Shown one piece after another: positions 10,262-22,131 of a stretch of DNA of 64,000 nucleotides; the stretch's first letter is position 1, and each line of letters starts with the position of its first letter. The notes below the pieces were generated by a model that was not told where the DNA came from, searched no databases, and worked only from the letters and a program-made list of their open reading frames with translations. This stretch comes from Cycas panzhihuaensis (Eukaryota > Cycadophyta). The DNA is taken from assembly GCA_023213395.1 (NCBI GenBank), contig CM041465.1:168895741-168959740 (forward strand), read 5' to 3'. The position numbers were made by a program, and so were the translations under genes.

Positions 10262-10920
10262 TCATTTGGATACAAGGAATCTGAGGAGTTTACCCGAGGT
10301 AACGGCAAACACACATTTAAGCGGATTAAGACTGACGTGATACTCGCGGCATCGTGAGAAGATGGCACGCAAGTCGGAAGGGTGATGGCTCTCACCTGAG
10401 AGACCCATCATATCGTCCATGAAGACCTCCAGCGTGTCATTAATGAGGTCATGGAAGATAAAATGCATGGCTCTTTGGTGAGTAGCACCTGCATTCTTAA
10501 GGCCAAAGGGCATCACCTTGTAGGCGAAGGTACCCCAGGGAGTAGTGAAGGCCGTCTTATGGCGGTCTTCGGGAGAAATCTGAATTTGGTTATAGCCAGA
10601 GAATCCGTCCATTAGGGACATCACTTCGAATCCGGCGGTGCGATCAATGATTTGATCGAGGAAGGGTAACGAAAAATTGTCCTTAGGATAAGCGTTGTTG
10701 ATGTCGCGAAAGTTGACACATATACGGATTGCCCCATTCTTTTTAGCAACGGGAACAATATTGGAGACCCACTTAGGGTAGTCAATAGAAGTAATAAGCC
10801 TGAGTCCAAGCTTCTCGACCTCCATCTTGACGGTGGCGTATAGCTTCGGTGAAGGGACGCCGCGCATGTATGGCGCGCCAGGAAGGGTGGTGAGGTTATG
10901 AGTGACAATCGAGGGGTCGA
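10262..10920 (-). pseudogene. E1 reverse transcriptase
   Basis: Ty3/gypsy RT in an open frame that runs from 11602 to 10262. Motifs: VPVAKKNGAIRICVNFRDIN, YPKDNFSLPFLDQIIDRTAG, MSLMDGFSGYNQIQISPEDR (first catalytic Asp), TAFTTPWGTFAYKVMPFGLK, and the active site FMDDMMG in place of the usual YVDD. Downstream frames are broken. The sequence type (FLDQIIDRTAG...MDGFSGYNQI) fits the Tat group. Confidence 0.9.
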
Positions 10921-12435
10921 TTCCCTTCATGTCAGCATAATCCCACGCGAAAATGTCTCGGAACTCCTGGAACAGAAGGGAGTACTCCCATATCTCATCA
11001 GGGGAACATTCCAACCCAACCTTAATGACCTTACCCGGGGCCAAGACTATGTCTTGAGTTGCCCCCATGCACATGGCATTGCCCTCCTCGAAGTGGAGAG
11101 GGGCAAGATCAACGGGAGGAGGAGGAATAGGAGATGGGATCAAATCGGCAAGCGTGGATCCGATCGCGAGGACCTTCTGATGACCAAGCCGGTGGTGACC
11201 AGAAGGCAAGTTAGGCGCAAGGCCTGCTAGATGCTCAAGTAGGGCTTCATCATCCTCGAAATAATCCACCCCATGGATGACCTTACTTCGAGTAGAAGAA
11301 GCGCTGGAGGGAGTAAGAGCAACGGGACCGTGATGGCCCTCGGGTTGCTCGACTTCCTGATGGGAATCTAGAGGGAAACTAGGAAGAGGCTCCTCGAAAG
11401 GAGTGAAAGGCAATTCCTCAAAGCCATTACCTGTGGGGGGTAATGAAAAAGAAGAACTGGTGATAGGCGAGTCAACATGAGCGATGACGTATGACATGCA
11501 CGAGGGGCTAGCCTCACCAACGAGAGGGGTTCTTGATGGGGATCTAAAACAAGGCAAAGTCACGACCCTCGGGCGCAGAGGAAAGAGACGGGGTGAAGAC
11601 AATCCTCGTCTTCGTCAAGTGACTCGTCATCACTAAACGAAGTGAGGTACCCATAACTCCCAACGCCAATAGGGGCGAATCATGTGAGACTAGGGGGAGA
11701 AGATACAGGATCTTCTTCGGATGGGTTAGGTATACCAATAGAGCAAGCCGAGGCATGGGTTGATGAACCTTAGTTTGCCGAACTGGCAGAGCGAGTTTGT
11801 TTGGTAAGTGGGCGTTCACGGGGAATCACTCTCATTCGTCCATCATGGACGAATTTAAGTTGTCCCCAAAGAGTCGAGCACACAGCTCCCATTTGATCAA
11901 GCCATGGACGACCTAGGAGGAGGTTGTAATCCACGTCAACGTCAAGGACTACAACGTCGGCAAGAACGGTCTTGCCCTCAAGGGTAAGCAGAATCACGAC
12001 AGATCCCAAAGGGGTCTTCTCGCTACCGTCATACCCTTGGCATCACCAGGGAATGGGTTCCAAGGTGGAGATACCAAGCTCTTGCATGACACGCAAGGGC
12101 ATGGCATTGACAGAAGAACCGTTGTCGACAACAGTCCTTCGAAGAGTACAATCAGGTGTATCGATGGTGATGGTGAATGGGAAGTTCCACTGACGTTCCC
12201 TTTCACTGGCGGGAGGAAGATCCTTAGGATCAAATGAGATAACAGGTCCACTACCTTGGGCGATACCCAAAGCGTAGACAGGCGCATCACTTGATCCTAA
12301 AGCTTCCAGGAGGAGGGCCTGCTGCTCGGGACAACTCCTCAGAACGTCCATCAAGGACATTCCTGTGGCGACCGTATGAAGCTCGTCCACGATGGAGAAG
12401 GGCTTACCCTTCCCGGTAGGTTGGGTAAGTGACTT
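10921..12435 (-). pseudogene. E1 aspartic protease and protease-RT spacer
   Basis: Begins after the TGA at 12436-12438 with the frame KSLTQPTGKGKPFS. The retropepsin active site is TVVDNGSSVNAMPL (D-N/S-G) near 12095-12140, with the second-strand motif VDYNLLLGRPWLDQMGAV near 11885-11935. A Ser/Pro-rich spacer leads to EEGNAMCMGATQDIVLAPGK and then RT. Stops divide it at about 12043, 11770 and 11602. The protease would process the Gag-Pol polyprotein. Confidence 0.82.
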
Positions 12436-14943
12436 TCAGAAATTGTAATGACCCAAGCATACAGGAGTAGCCTTGGGAAAGAGAGGGACTTCCGGAGGAA
12501 GGGTCTCCGGAAGAGGGTTGGAAGGGGCGGAAGAACAAGAAGCTCCTACCGCTTCCTTGGCGGCTTGAGATCGCATAAGGGCAAAAGTGGGAGTTGCTTC
12601 AAGCAACTGGATCACCTTTTTCCCCATGTTCTGGGGTCGTGAAGGCGACGAGGTACGACGGCTAGGAGAACGAGAGGAGGAAGATGAGTTCTGGGCGCCC
12701 TTCCCTTTGTCGCGGGAAGGACGGGGATCAGGCGATCTTCCTCGGTCTCAGTTGTTCTTGGTTTGGGAGTTGCGATCGCGTTCCCCATGTTTAGGGAACA
12801 GATCCTTGTGAACTGGTTGATCCAAATTAGGCCTTGAGGCCCGTTTGGGGGAAGAATCACGTCGAGGGGCATCCTTTAGATGCTGGGCCCTATAACGTGA
12901 ATCATCGTGGAAGCACTCCCCATGAACGGAGCACCACTTCTTCTCAAGCGAAGGGTCGGATCTTCTTGCTTGAGAGGACTAGGCGTTTCCATTCCTGGGA
13001 AGAGGAGCTTGGGTAGTTTATTGGACTTATTTATTGGATGTAGGGGATGGAGGAGCTTGAAGCTTGAGTTCCTTCATCGTATGCTCGAACGAGCGTATAG
13101 CTGATGTGAGAGGGTCTAAAGTCCTCTCGGTAGGATGAGAGGAAGACCGAGTCAGTTGGGAAGGTTTGGTATCCTTGGTAGGGGGTGGTGCCTCATGGCG
13201 TTGTGAGGGCTTAAGAGGTTTCTTGAGACCAGCTTGGATCTCAATAGCCTCCAACGCCAAACACTTAGCGATCGCGGAGTCACATGTGGTCGCCCCCATC
13301 TTGAGGACTTCTACATGGACTTCAGGATGAAGTGCATTGACGAAAAGGTCTCGCTTCAGCTCCTCAGGCAATGTTGCCTTAGTGGAGTGAAGCAAGTCAT
13401 AGAATCGCTGCACAAAATCACGATTCATCTCATCATGACCTTGTTTGAGCAAAAGAAGGGACTTCATTCCACTCTCGAATGGATGGGCTACATCAAAATA
13501 GTTGATGAACTCATCCACCAATTGCTGGAATGAATGGATAGAATGGGCAGGGAGACGGTAGAACCACTTGAGGGCGTCGCCCTGCAAGGATCATGGGAAT
13601 AATTTCATTAAGATGTGGTCGTAAGCCCAGTAATCGATGCATGCCATAGAAAAACTACGCACATGCTCCGCTGAGTCTTGCAACAAAGTCCCATCGAATC
13701 TAGGAACTTCAGGGGGATGAGGCCGCAAGTTGGTTCGTAACACCTCAACGGAAAGAGGGGTTGACCTAAAGTCCATGAAGGGATGTGCCCTTGCCTGGAC
13801 TGTAGGATCAACGAATGTCGAAGTAGGTAACGCACAAGGAGCGGATGGGGTTGGGACACCCATCCCTCCTTGAGGAAACGCCCCTTGCTGAAAAAAGGCA
13901 TGGGGGTAGGTGCTTTGGAAGGGAGTCAGGTTCCCCTGCGAAGGCACAATGGATGGAGTTACGTTGGATGAAGGGCAAGACGGATGTGGAACCGGGTTTT
14001 GCCCATATGGACCGCCCGTAGGTGGGGCAATTCCATATGGGTGTAGTGGATCTACCCCATAAACCGGAAGACGGCTTCCTCTACCCTACCCCCAAGGTTG
14101 AGAAGTATACCTTGGGGGAACATAGAAGGAAGCACCAACGTGTTAGGTTTGAGGATGTACGGGAGCAGATCCCACATGGCTAGTGGTTGGAATGCTAGTA
14201 GGGCCAGTAGGCCTACTAGGAGCAGCATGTGCCACATTAGGGGATGGCACATTGGTTTGATTAGGAGCGGGTATGCTAACCTTTAATTGAGGGAAAGACA
14301 CACCACGGGGAGATCCTGAAGTATTAGGACCTCGATAAGGAATGGAAGGTGCAACACGTGCCCTCACCGTGGAAACTGGGAATGAGTGGGACACACGCGT
14401 AGACACAAAGGGGTTTGTTGTCAAAGGAAGGGTAGATGAGGATGAGGCATGCGGCGGAGGAGCGGAAGAGGAAGAGGCTCCTCCACGAAGGGCATCCTCA
14501 AGCCATCCAGGGCGCGGTTGCAAGCGTGCCGTGCGGTGACACTCATTGAGAGCTTCAACTACGTCAACAGGAGGAGTCCCCACATACTCGTAAGAGGTAA
14601 TTGGAACCTCGAACAAAGTAGGTTCCTCAGAATGCTCCTCATAAGAGTCACCAACTACGTGGCAAGTCTCAAGAGGAGCAGAAACTTCTACGACATGGGT
14701 AGAAGGATGGACGTCAAGTGAGAGGTGCTGGTCACTTGGATAATAAAGGGGGTCATCACCCTTTTGGGTGGACCCGGGGATAGAAGAAGGAAAAGCATGG
14801 GTTTCCAAAGTTGAAGTGTGGTAGGCCCAATCGGAAGAGTATCCCTCCATAGTCAGATCAGAATCTGACAAAGGAAGAGGGTGATACTCAGGGTCTTCTG
14901 ACAATGGAGGTAGACCACGTAAACGACGAGAAAAGCGTCGCAT
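12436..14943 (-). pseudogene. E1 gag
   Basis: Start ATG at 14943 (MRRFSRRLRGLPPL) is shared with E2. The N-terminal half is Ser/Pro-rich and low in complexity. The capsid-like retrotransposon gag domain follows: VPRFDGTLLQDSAEHVRSF near 13665-13720, LKWFYRLPAHSIHSFQQLV near 13510-13570, and RDFVQRFYDLLHSTKATLP near 13370-13430. A Cys/His motif (CSxHG....HDD..CR type) lies near 12890-12935. Stops at 14143 and about 13588 (CGA to TGA by comparison with E2), plus later frame changes, make it non-functional. It ends at TGA 12436-12438, a stop shared with E2. Confidence 0.87.
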
Positions 14944-15089
14944 GCAAGATCAACCAACAATGTCAGGAAAAGAGAGGGAACGGTAAAACACACGCGTTGG
15001 GGGCTGCCCAATGTAGGGATCGAAATAGGTATAAGAAGGACCACAAAAAGGTAGCGAAACCAACGAAAGAGAGCGAAAACTAGCTCCCT

Positions 15090-15114
15090 TCGGCGGTCCC
15101 AAGATGGTCACCAA
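15090..15114 (-). other. E1 primer binding site region
   Basis: Immediately inside the 5' LTR, read on the minus strand: TTGGTGACCATCTTGGGACC. E2 has TCGCGACCATACTGGGGACT and E3 CTAGCAACCATACTAGGGAT at the same place, so the site is conserved. It is not the usual iMet site. The TGGCGAC...TGGGGA type suggests another tRNA that I do not assign. Confidence 0.55.
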
Positions 15115-17687
15115 AGGACGTGGGCTCACGGATAACTACCTAACTAGTAGGTGTGGAGAGAGTGGGTGGTGAAATGATTGAAGGTGGGACCTAAGAGGTG
15201 AGTAACTATCACGCAGAGCGCCCCGTGCGCCGGAGCGTGAGTTCGGGATCTGCAATGGAATATGGCTACTATCAGGTGGTCCTTCACCGCTTTGAACAAG
15301 GGGTGAAGATGCGTAGGGCAAACCTGGGTTGATCTAGAGACAAGACCCTCCCACCCTTGGGTGGCCAGAAGGGGGGAAGAGAAGACCCAAAGGGGATAGG
15401 CTAAGAGTATGCCTACACAACCTAATCGGGTACACAAGTGATGCGAGAGGCAAGGCACTTATGTGGTTGAGGAGAGAAGGAGAAAGGTAAAGAAAGAGGG
15501 TTCCTACAACCTTTCCTATAGACGGTAAAGATACGCGCAACAAAATAAATGAAACGCAACTAAACACAAGACCAAATTTTTCCTTTTATCTTCCAATGTG
15601 CTAGTTACTAAAGGAGAAATAAAAGAAAAAAGGTAGCAAAGTGGAGTAAGATGTGCACCTGGACCAAAGGGCGTGCGTGACGGAAGCCTTCTCGAGGAGC
15701 ACCAGACCACTCCACACGGCGCGTTGGATGCAAGATGTTGTGGCGGGTGAAAAAGGGGGCTTCCTTACCTTCCCCGGAAAATCAAATGCGATGCCAAAGA
15801 AAGAAAGGAAGCACCAACTAATAAATGAAACAACATGAAAATATAACGTATATAAAGGTACTTACAGGCAACAGGACTAACGGGCGATATCCTCCACGCC
15901 CCCTGAATACCTGCAAGCAAAGGCGGTCTCTCCCTTCCCGGAGGAAGAACACTAACATGCAATACAAGATTCTAACAATATACGCCTAAGTAGTATAAAT
16001 GTGAATCTAAATATACATGCGTTAGTGCCAATCCAACAATGAAAGTACCCAAAAGAGAGTGACCAAGGCGAAAGTAAATGATCAGTAAGCCTTGGAGTGG
16101 CCTACCTCCCGCAAATGATGCCCTAACCTCCCCTCAAGAGCCACGAGGTAGCGAGGACAAGGCCAAGAGCAAGGGCTAGAAAATGGCAACAAAAAGGCAA
16201 AGAGAGGCCCAAGAAAACCCACGGCGAACCGGGGTGCTATGAGGAGTAAGCCGGGCGGCCGGGAAAAAAGTGAGGCAAAAACTAGCAGTTGGGACTTATG
16301 AGTGTTGCCCAAATTTGAACAAAAGGCCCCAAATCAGCGTTGCAACTTGTGACAGCGCTGGTTTGGGCAGCCAAAAGAGGGCCTACAAACCCTTGTTTGC
16401 CAGCCAAGGGCAACACGGGGCGAGAGGGAGGCTTTGGAGGGCTTAGAGCCACTTAGGGAGCGTGGAAGGTGGTATGGAATCCACCCAGCTCCTCTCCAAA
16501 ACCTATGCCACCCCTCAATGCCGCTGCCTTGAGCAGCAAACGTAGGCAAGAAGCACAGAAAGAGTGGTAGGACAACCCACAAAAGGAAGGAAAAACTAAC
16601 TTGTAAGAACAAGTAAGGAGCAAGCAAGACTGATCATAAATATCACAAGAAAAAAACTAATGTAAAACAAGGGATACCTGAGTGAGGGAGGCAAGGGGTC
16701 TACCTCAGCCAAAGAGCAGCGAAGAGGGGCTGAGAAATCAGTCCAGATCTGAAGCATAGCGGGTTTGAGACCCTACTAAGCAGATGTGAGGGGAAACACC
16801 TACACTTGGGGCTCTTATGGACTGCCTGGGCAAAGATCAACCGGAAACCACTCCAAAGGGGCCCTCTCCAAGGTGTTTGAGGGGCTAGGAGAATGTCTCA
16901 GCCACACCAAAGGAGAGTCAGGGTGTGGGAGGGACGCAGTCCAAGATGCAGCAGCAGTAATGCAGAGAAGAGCAGAGCAGGATGATGTTTCCTTATAGAG
17001 CAATTCCAAAAGTGAGCAAAAGAATCCTAAAAAATGAGTAAAAAATGGCTTAAATACTCAGACCAAACCCTAAAGAGAGTGATTAGGGCGCAGCTGGGAG
17101 AGAATTACATGAGCCACGTGGCGCCTTCAATAAATGCGAAATTTCCACCTACGATTTTAAAAATAATGAGACAACAGATCAACAAGAATTCTGCAGATCA
17201 CGGATATTCCGGCCAGACCGTGAAAATTCCGTGGTAATGCACTAGAGCCAAAAATGGGCCCGCCACCACCTGGGGGCAGATGACCAAAAGGACCAATAGG
17301 AGGCTAGAACACCTACCCGGGGGTAAACAAGCCAACAAACGGGTCTGAGGGAGCAAAACGAGGGCTCAAACGGGGTGGCAAGTTGACCAAACAATGACAG
17401 GTCATCACACGGGCAGAGGTGCCGCAAACCTAGTGGATCCTGGAGCGAGGAGGGCAGATGCGGGAAGTGAAGTGGCCACCAGGGTGCTACACTCGCTAGG
17501 AGTGTACCCCTGCTATAGTCATCATAGGCTGAAATAAGTGTGGACAACGGCAAGGTCGCCCACAAAGCCACACACATGCAGACATGCTAGCAAATACCCA
17601 TCAAAAGAAAGAGATGACAATGCGAAAAACATACCTGCACTTACCTGAGTCGGTGATTCCGTATCCATTCCCAGAAGCTGGGAAACA
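15115..17687 (-). repeat. E1 right LTR (5' LTR in sense orientation)
   Basis: 2573 bp partner of 1122-3697. Its inner end reads AGGACGTGGG (T of TG mutated) and its outer end GGGAAACA is followed by the GGTTC target copy. TATA-like box (minus-strand TATTTAA) at 17051-17057. It carries the alternative haplotype of the U3 block (17115-17245) relative to the left LTR. Confidence 0.9.
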
Positions 17688-18092
17688 GGTTCAATAGTAA
17701 TAGCTTAGAGTTCAAAGAAGAAGGCAATAATATCGCTTTCTACTCTAGAAGGAGAGTACAAAGCAACTATAGTAAGATCTTGTAAAATAATTTGGCTTAG
17801 AATATTACTTTAGGATTTATAAGAAGAATAGGTTACCCCATATAGTTGCTTTATAATAATCATAACATAATTTAGATGACTAAGAATTTAGCATTTCATG
17901 GTAGGACAAAGTACATTAAAATATAACATCACTTCATCAGAGAGTTAGTACAATATGGTGAATTAGAATTACTTTATTACATCACTAACGATTAGGTGGT
18001 AGACATTTTTATAAAGGCACTTAGAAAAATAAAGTTTATTAAATTCATAGATAAACTTAGAGTCTCCCCAAATAAGGAGTATGAGGGAGAAA
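17688..18092 (+). pseudogene. Ty1/copia RNase H, remainder of the pol interrupted by E1
   Basis: Continues the gene of 1-1121. Motifs with stops ignored: SSKKKAIISLSTLEGEYKA (catalytic Glu) near 17730-17785, LAFHGRTKYIKI near 17889-17924, HHFIRELVQYGELEL near 17929-17973, and the C-terminal FIKALRKIKFIKFIDKLRV near 18008-18064. It ends just before a polypurine tract (GAGGGAGAAA, 18083-18092). Confidence 0.88.
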
Positions 18093-18420
18093 TATTAGAA
18101 TAATACATATATTAGGGTAAGTATCCACCTTGGGGAGATTACTCATATTGGAGTAATAACCCAAATCGATGAAGATACCTTAGTGACACTATGTTAGGTG
18201 CTTATCAATACCAATCAACAGTAGATATTAAGAGATATGCCTAAATCCTCTCAGTCTTATTTATTTATTTGGGGGGTTTGAAGACCTTGGTGTTCATAAA
18301 CACCACCATCCTCACAAATTGATGGTTTCCTTTTATTATTTGTATTTCATTTCATTCTATAGTATTTATCCTCTAATTTTATTAACAATAGCTTTAACAA
18401 CCCTAGACCATCGCCTTCTA
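18093..18420 (+). repeat. Probable 3' LTR of the outer copia element in nest A
   Basis: Starts TATTAGAATAATAC directly after the polypurine tract, a position and sequence typical of copia LTRs (TGTTAGAAT... with one change). The 5' partner is outside the window, so the right end is a guess; a CA end occurs near 18400. Confidence 0.4.
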
Positions 18421-19178
18421 GTTCATAAAAAAGAAATTAATAAGTCTCCACTAGAAATAAATTGGAAACATCTAAAGACTATATATTACAAAAATAGTAT
18501 ACAGTGGTGTAAATTTACTAAGTTATACCATAAATTAAGGCATAATAAGAACTCCATCTAAATGAGGAATAAATAAGTACAAAAATTAATAAGCTATAGT
18601 ATGGTATAAAATTATATATATTTAAATCATTCCTCTATGCATTCATCTATATAATAAAAGGTTAGGATCTCCTACTATTAGATCTTCTTTCCTAATGGTC
18701 ATTAGGACCCCACATCTTAGTGTCTAGAAAGTGGCTAATAAGACAAATGATATATAACAACCAAAATAGCAAATGACATTTATACATGTAAATGTTGTGA
18801 ACCTTTTTGTTGTTTATCACTTGATCTAATCTTAGAGGATTATAAAGGATTGGTAGTATTTATGTTATACAACATTAGATGTAGCTAGAAAAGAAGATGA
18901 TATATAATACCAATAATAATGATTAACATTAGAAAAAATAAAACATATTGATCATACCTTTAAATACAAAAATTCTCATTATTGATTATATATTTGGATA
19001 TAAAACTTAATAATAATCATAATATAGGTTATAGGGAGTATGCCATAACAACGATGATATACAATATAAAATATAAAGAATGATTTTTGTAAATATATAA
19101 TAGGTTACTTATACATTCAAATATAAACAAAGATTAGTAGAAGTCATATTGTATATTATAAGACATGGCTAAAAAAGG
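18421..19178. other. AT-rich tract, nothing recognised
   Basis: About 760 bp of AT-rich sequence between the two nests, without coding signal, RNA gene or clear repeat boundary. Confidence 0.5.
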
Positions 19179-19213
<35 letters not shown>

Positions 19214-19240
19214 ATATATATATATGTATGTATGTATGTA
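19179..19240 (+). repeat. Compound microsatellite (CT)n(CTAT)n(TA)n(TGTA)n
   Basis: Run of CT dinucleotides, then CTAT, TA and TATG units, abutting the left end of E5. The right end of E5 abuts a CA run (60600-60613). Confidence 0.9.
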
Positions 19241-19677
19241 TATAACAAACTTAGTTAAGGCTAACTTCATGTTAGGTTAGTGACTCATGTGAATTAACCT
19301 TAAGATACAAGAAAATGTAAGAATTGAGGATTTAAAAGAGATATGACAAAAAGTTGTAACCACTGATTAGATCAACCTCTATAAATATTGGGGTATTATA
19401 AATATTATCCCCATAGATGTTATCAATATTAAACAAGAATGATATATGGTGTATTAAGGTGCATCAAGCCCTAACTGGCCTAACCACCAAGGTTGAGTGA
19501 TCTTGATAGGTCACGATACCAAACTATACTCAATATAATCAAATCTTTCTATATTTGACCATGTGTTTTCTCCCATAAAGGTTTTCTATGTAAATACCTA
19601 TGCATTACTCTTTGAATACTTACTATACATTATTAAGATCTTATACTTAAGAAAACATATATAAATGTTTCTTCACA
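19237..19677 (+). repeat. E5 5' LTR
   Basis: 441 bp, similar along its length to 60135-60601 but with many substitutions and small gaps. Shared landmarks include AACTTAG..., GACTCATGTG, AATCAAATCTTTCTAT and the end AAACATATATAAAT.TTTCTTCACA. The first base is approximate because of the adjoining microsatellite. Confidence 0.8.
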
Positions 19678-19692
19678 TGGTATTAGAGTTGA
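19678..19692 (+). other. E5 primer binding site (iMet type)
   Basis: TGGTATTAGAGTTGA directly after the LTR end CA; the first 11 bases match the initiator-Met site TGGTATCAGAGC with one C-to-T change. Confidence 0.75.
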
Positions 19693-20153
19693 TGGAGGTA
19701 TGTGGCTGAGGCAAAGTAGATTTGGAGCTAAATCGAATCAAAGGTTATTTGGTAACACAAATGAGAGCCCTCAAGTAGTGATGTCGATTCTTTCTAAAAT
19801 GGTGTTATACAATTGTAAAGATTAAGATAATAAGTTGTTCATGGCATGATTTTAATTCATTTTCAATGTCTACTCACCATTAAATACCATAAGAAGATGT
19901 TGAAAACTAAAAAAGTGTCTAGCCTTGTTTCTACAATGTTAGGTGAAGGATAAGTATGTGTGGACAATATAAGATGTGATTATGCTCATTTGAAGTTATA
20001 AAAATGGTTACTAAAGAATATCAGGCTCAGGTAGAAGTTGTTAGACTATCAAGAACATGGATTAGGTCCATTAAAAGATAATTAAGCCTTACTTTTGCAT
20101 GACATGATAGAGTAGAGGTGTATTAGATATTAGTGATACAAGTTAGGATCCAC
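19693..20153 (+). other. E5 leader, first part
   Basis: AT-rich non-coding leader of E5 up to the E4 insertion at 20154-20158. No open frame or motif recognised. Confidence 0.5.
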
Positions 20154-20158
20154 TAAAA

Positions 20159-20662
20159 TGAAGAGAAAATATAACCAAGAAGCAATGTGATAATAGAATT
20201 TTAAACCATACAAAGAACACATAACATAAATAAATCAAGCACTCAACAAAGAATACCAAGAGATTCAATTCTAATCATAAATATTGTATTAATTTAAGCA
20301 ATAACTAAAGAATTATAGAGATGAATAGATCCCAACTCTTCTCCTCGACTCATCCATGACCATATCATCATCCTATGTTACATGTGCCATTACAGAAGAA
20401 TATATAGACACAACATTACAAGATACTACCTTGCAGTTTTATAATACAATGGGCATAAAACATTAAGCTGACAAAAGAGCCCCATAAGAGACCCAAAAAA
20501 TTTTCTCAGTGGCTCTTGCCCCTGATCTCCTACCTAGGGGGCCATTGGCCCCCTAGAGCCCCCAGCCAGGGGCCTTACAACGGGCCCCTGAACCCCACAA
20601 AGGGGCTCGGGTATAATGCCTATACCCATATAACACTTGTAAAGTATTCAACATATCTAACA
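20159..20662 (-). repeat. E4 left LTR (3' LTR in sense orientation)
   Basis: 504 bp, TGAAGAG...TCTAACA. It is followed inward by ATCTCCCACTT, whose minus strand AAGTGGGAGAT is the polypurine tract expected before a 3' LTR. It matches 55125-55624. Confidence 0.88.
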
Positions 20663-20849
20663 ATCTCCCACTTATTGAACACTTCACAAGAAAACCTACA
20701 TACACAACTGTTGAATGCCAAAATCACAAATATCTATTGTAATTCTACACCATTTAAATTTTTCTATGCTAACAATCATAGTCAATGAATTTGCAGTATT
20801 CTCTTATGTAAAAATATTTTGCAAATCTACCTTGTGATCTTAAACTATT

Positions 20850-22131
20850 TCCCTCACAAAATGGAACTACATATTAATATGCTTCGACCGAGCATGAAAA
20901 ATGAGGTTCTTTGCTAGGTAGATTGCACTTTGACTATCACAATCTATCATCATGGCATCTTGCTTAAAACCAATATTTGTGCATAATCTCTATAACCAAA
21001 CCACTTCCTTGCATGTATAAGTAGCTACCATATACTCTGCTTCTATGCTAGAAAGTACCACAACTTATTGTCTCTTACTCATCTAGTTGATTACGCCACC
21101 ACAAAGGGTAAAAATATACCTGCTTATAGATCTTTTGTTGTGAGGATCTCCAGCCCAACTAGCATCAATAAAACCTCTTAAGTTCATTGTTCTACTCTCC
21201 ATGGGATCTCCTTGATAGCAAATTCCATAGTCTAATGTACCTCATAGATACCTGACATATACCTACTAACTACTCCCACTGCATGGGTAATGTCTGGTCG
21301 AGTGAAAATCATTGCATACATCAGGCTATCAAGAGCACTAGCATAAGGGATAAATTCCATGTCTTCAATTTCTTGGTGAGTCTCTGGGCATTGTTTAGCT
21401 GATAATTTTAAACCAACAGGAAGAGGAACATTAATTGGTTTACTATCCTACAACCTAAACTGTTGTAATATTGTTTCAATGTACCATCTTTGGCTAAGCT
21501 AAATCTTCTTGTTTCTCCTATCTCTTTTAATCTCAATGCCCAAAATAAAATATGTAGCACCAAGGTCCTTCATCTCAAAGTGAGATGCCAGTTGGTCTTT
21601 TATAAGTTGGTTCATTCTTTTATTGTTACCAACTAAAAGTATGTCATCAACATATAAAGCCAAAATAACAAAATGATCACCAACCTGCTTATAATAAACA
21701 TAACAATCTACTTTCCTATGTACAAAGCCATCCTCCAACATGTGTGAATTAAACTTTTGATACCACATCCTTAGTGATTATTTCAAGTTGTATAATGACT
21801 AATTTAACCTGTACACTATATCCTTCTTTCCTATAACTTTAAACCCTTTAGGCTGTAATATATAAATTTCTTCCTCGAGGTCACCATGAAGAAATGTAGT
21901 CTTCACATCTATTTGATCCACCTCAAGGTCATAGGCAGTTGCTATAGTCAATAAAAATCTAATTAAAGCAACTTCTGCAATAAGAGAAAATACCTCACCA
22001 AAATCTATTCTCTTGACCTGAGAATAGTCGTTTGCTATAAAGTAAGCCTTGTACTTTTCCACAGTACCATTTGCCCAAAACTTCTTCTTAAAGATCCATT
22101 TGTTATCAACAAGTTTTCTGCCATTAGGTAG
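20850..22131 (-). pseudogene. E4 copia RT and RNase H
   Basis: Minus-strand copia pol. RT: KWIFKKKFWANGTVEKYKAYF near 22040-22110, FGEVFSLIAEVALIRFLL, DVKTTFLHGDLEEEIYI, the ALYVDDILLVGNNKR active site near 21620-21665, and MKDLGATYFILGIEI near 21530-21575. RNase H: FIDASWAGDPHNKRSISRYI near 21110-21170, VVVLSSIEAEYMVATYTCKE near 21020-21080, and DCDSQSAIYLAKN near 20905-20945. Several stops. The gene is cut at 22131 by E3 and resumes at 52862, where codons for NT.DLVDLP continue the same frame. Confidence 0.9.

Larger units (their letters stand above)
1122..17687 (-). mobile_element. E1: complete Tat-like Ty3/gypsy LTR retrotransposon with antisense PMD gene
   Basis: 16.6-kb element inserted in a copia RNase H coding sequence. 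It is bounded by TGGACA...AAACA ends (TG...CA) and a perfect 5-bp target duplication GGTTC at 1117-1121 and 17688-17692. Sense strand is minus, so the right LTR is the 5' LTR. Sense order: LTR, gag, protease, RT, gypsy RNase H, integrase, antisense PMD gene, second RNase H, LTR. Gag, protease, RT and integrase sequence places it in the Tat group of Ty3/gypsy. Tat elements are known for dual RNase H and for extra antisense ORFs (maize Grande gene 23 is an example). All genes carry stops or frameshifts, so it is not autonomous now. Confidence 0.92.

Noticed and set aside
18650-18740. ATCTATATAATAAAAGG, similar to some Helitron 5' ends
   Set aside because: No CTRR end with a preceding hairpin was found downstream, and such AT-rich strings arise easily here.
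20516-20788. 90-codon ORF overlapping the E4 left LTR
   Set aside because: Crosses the LTR/internal boundary and is not conserved in the right LTR.
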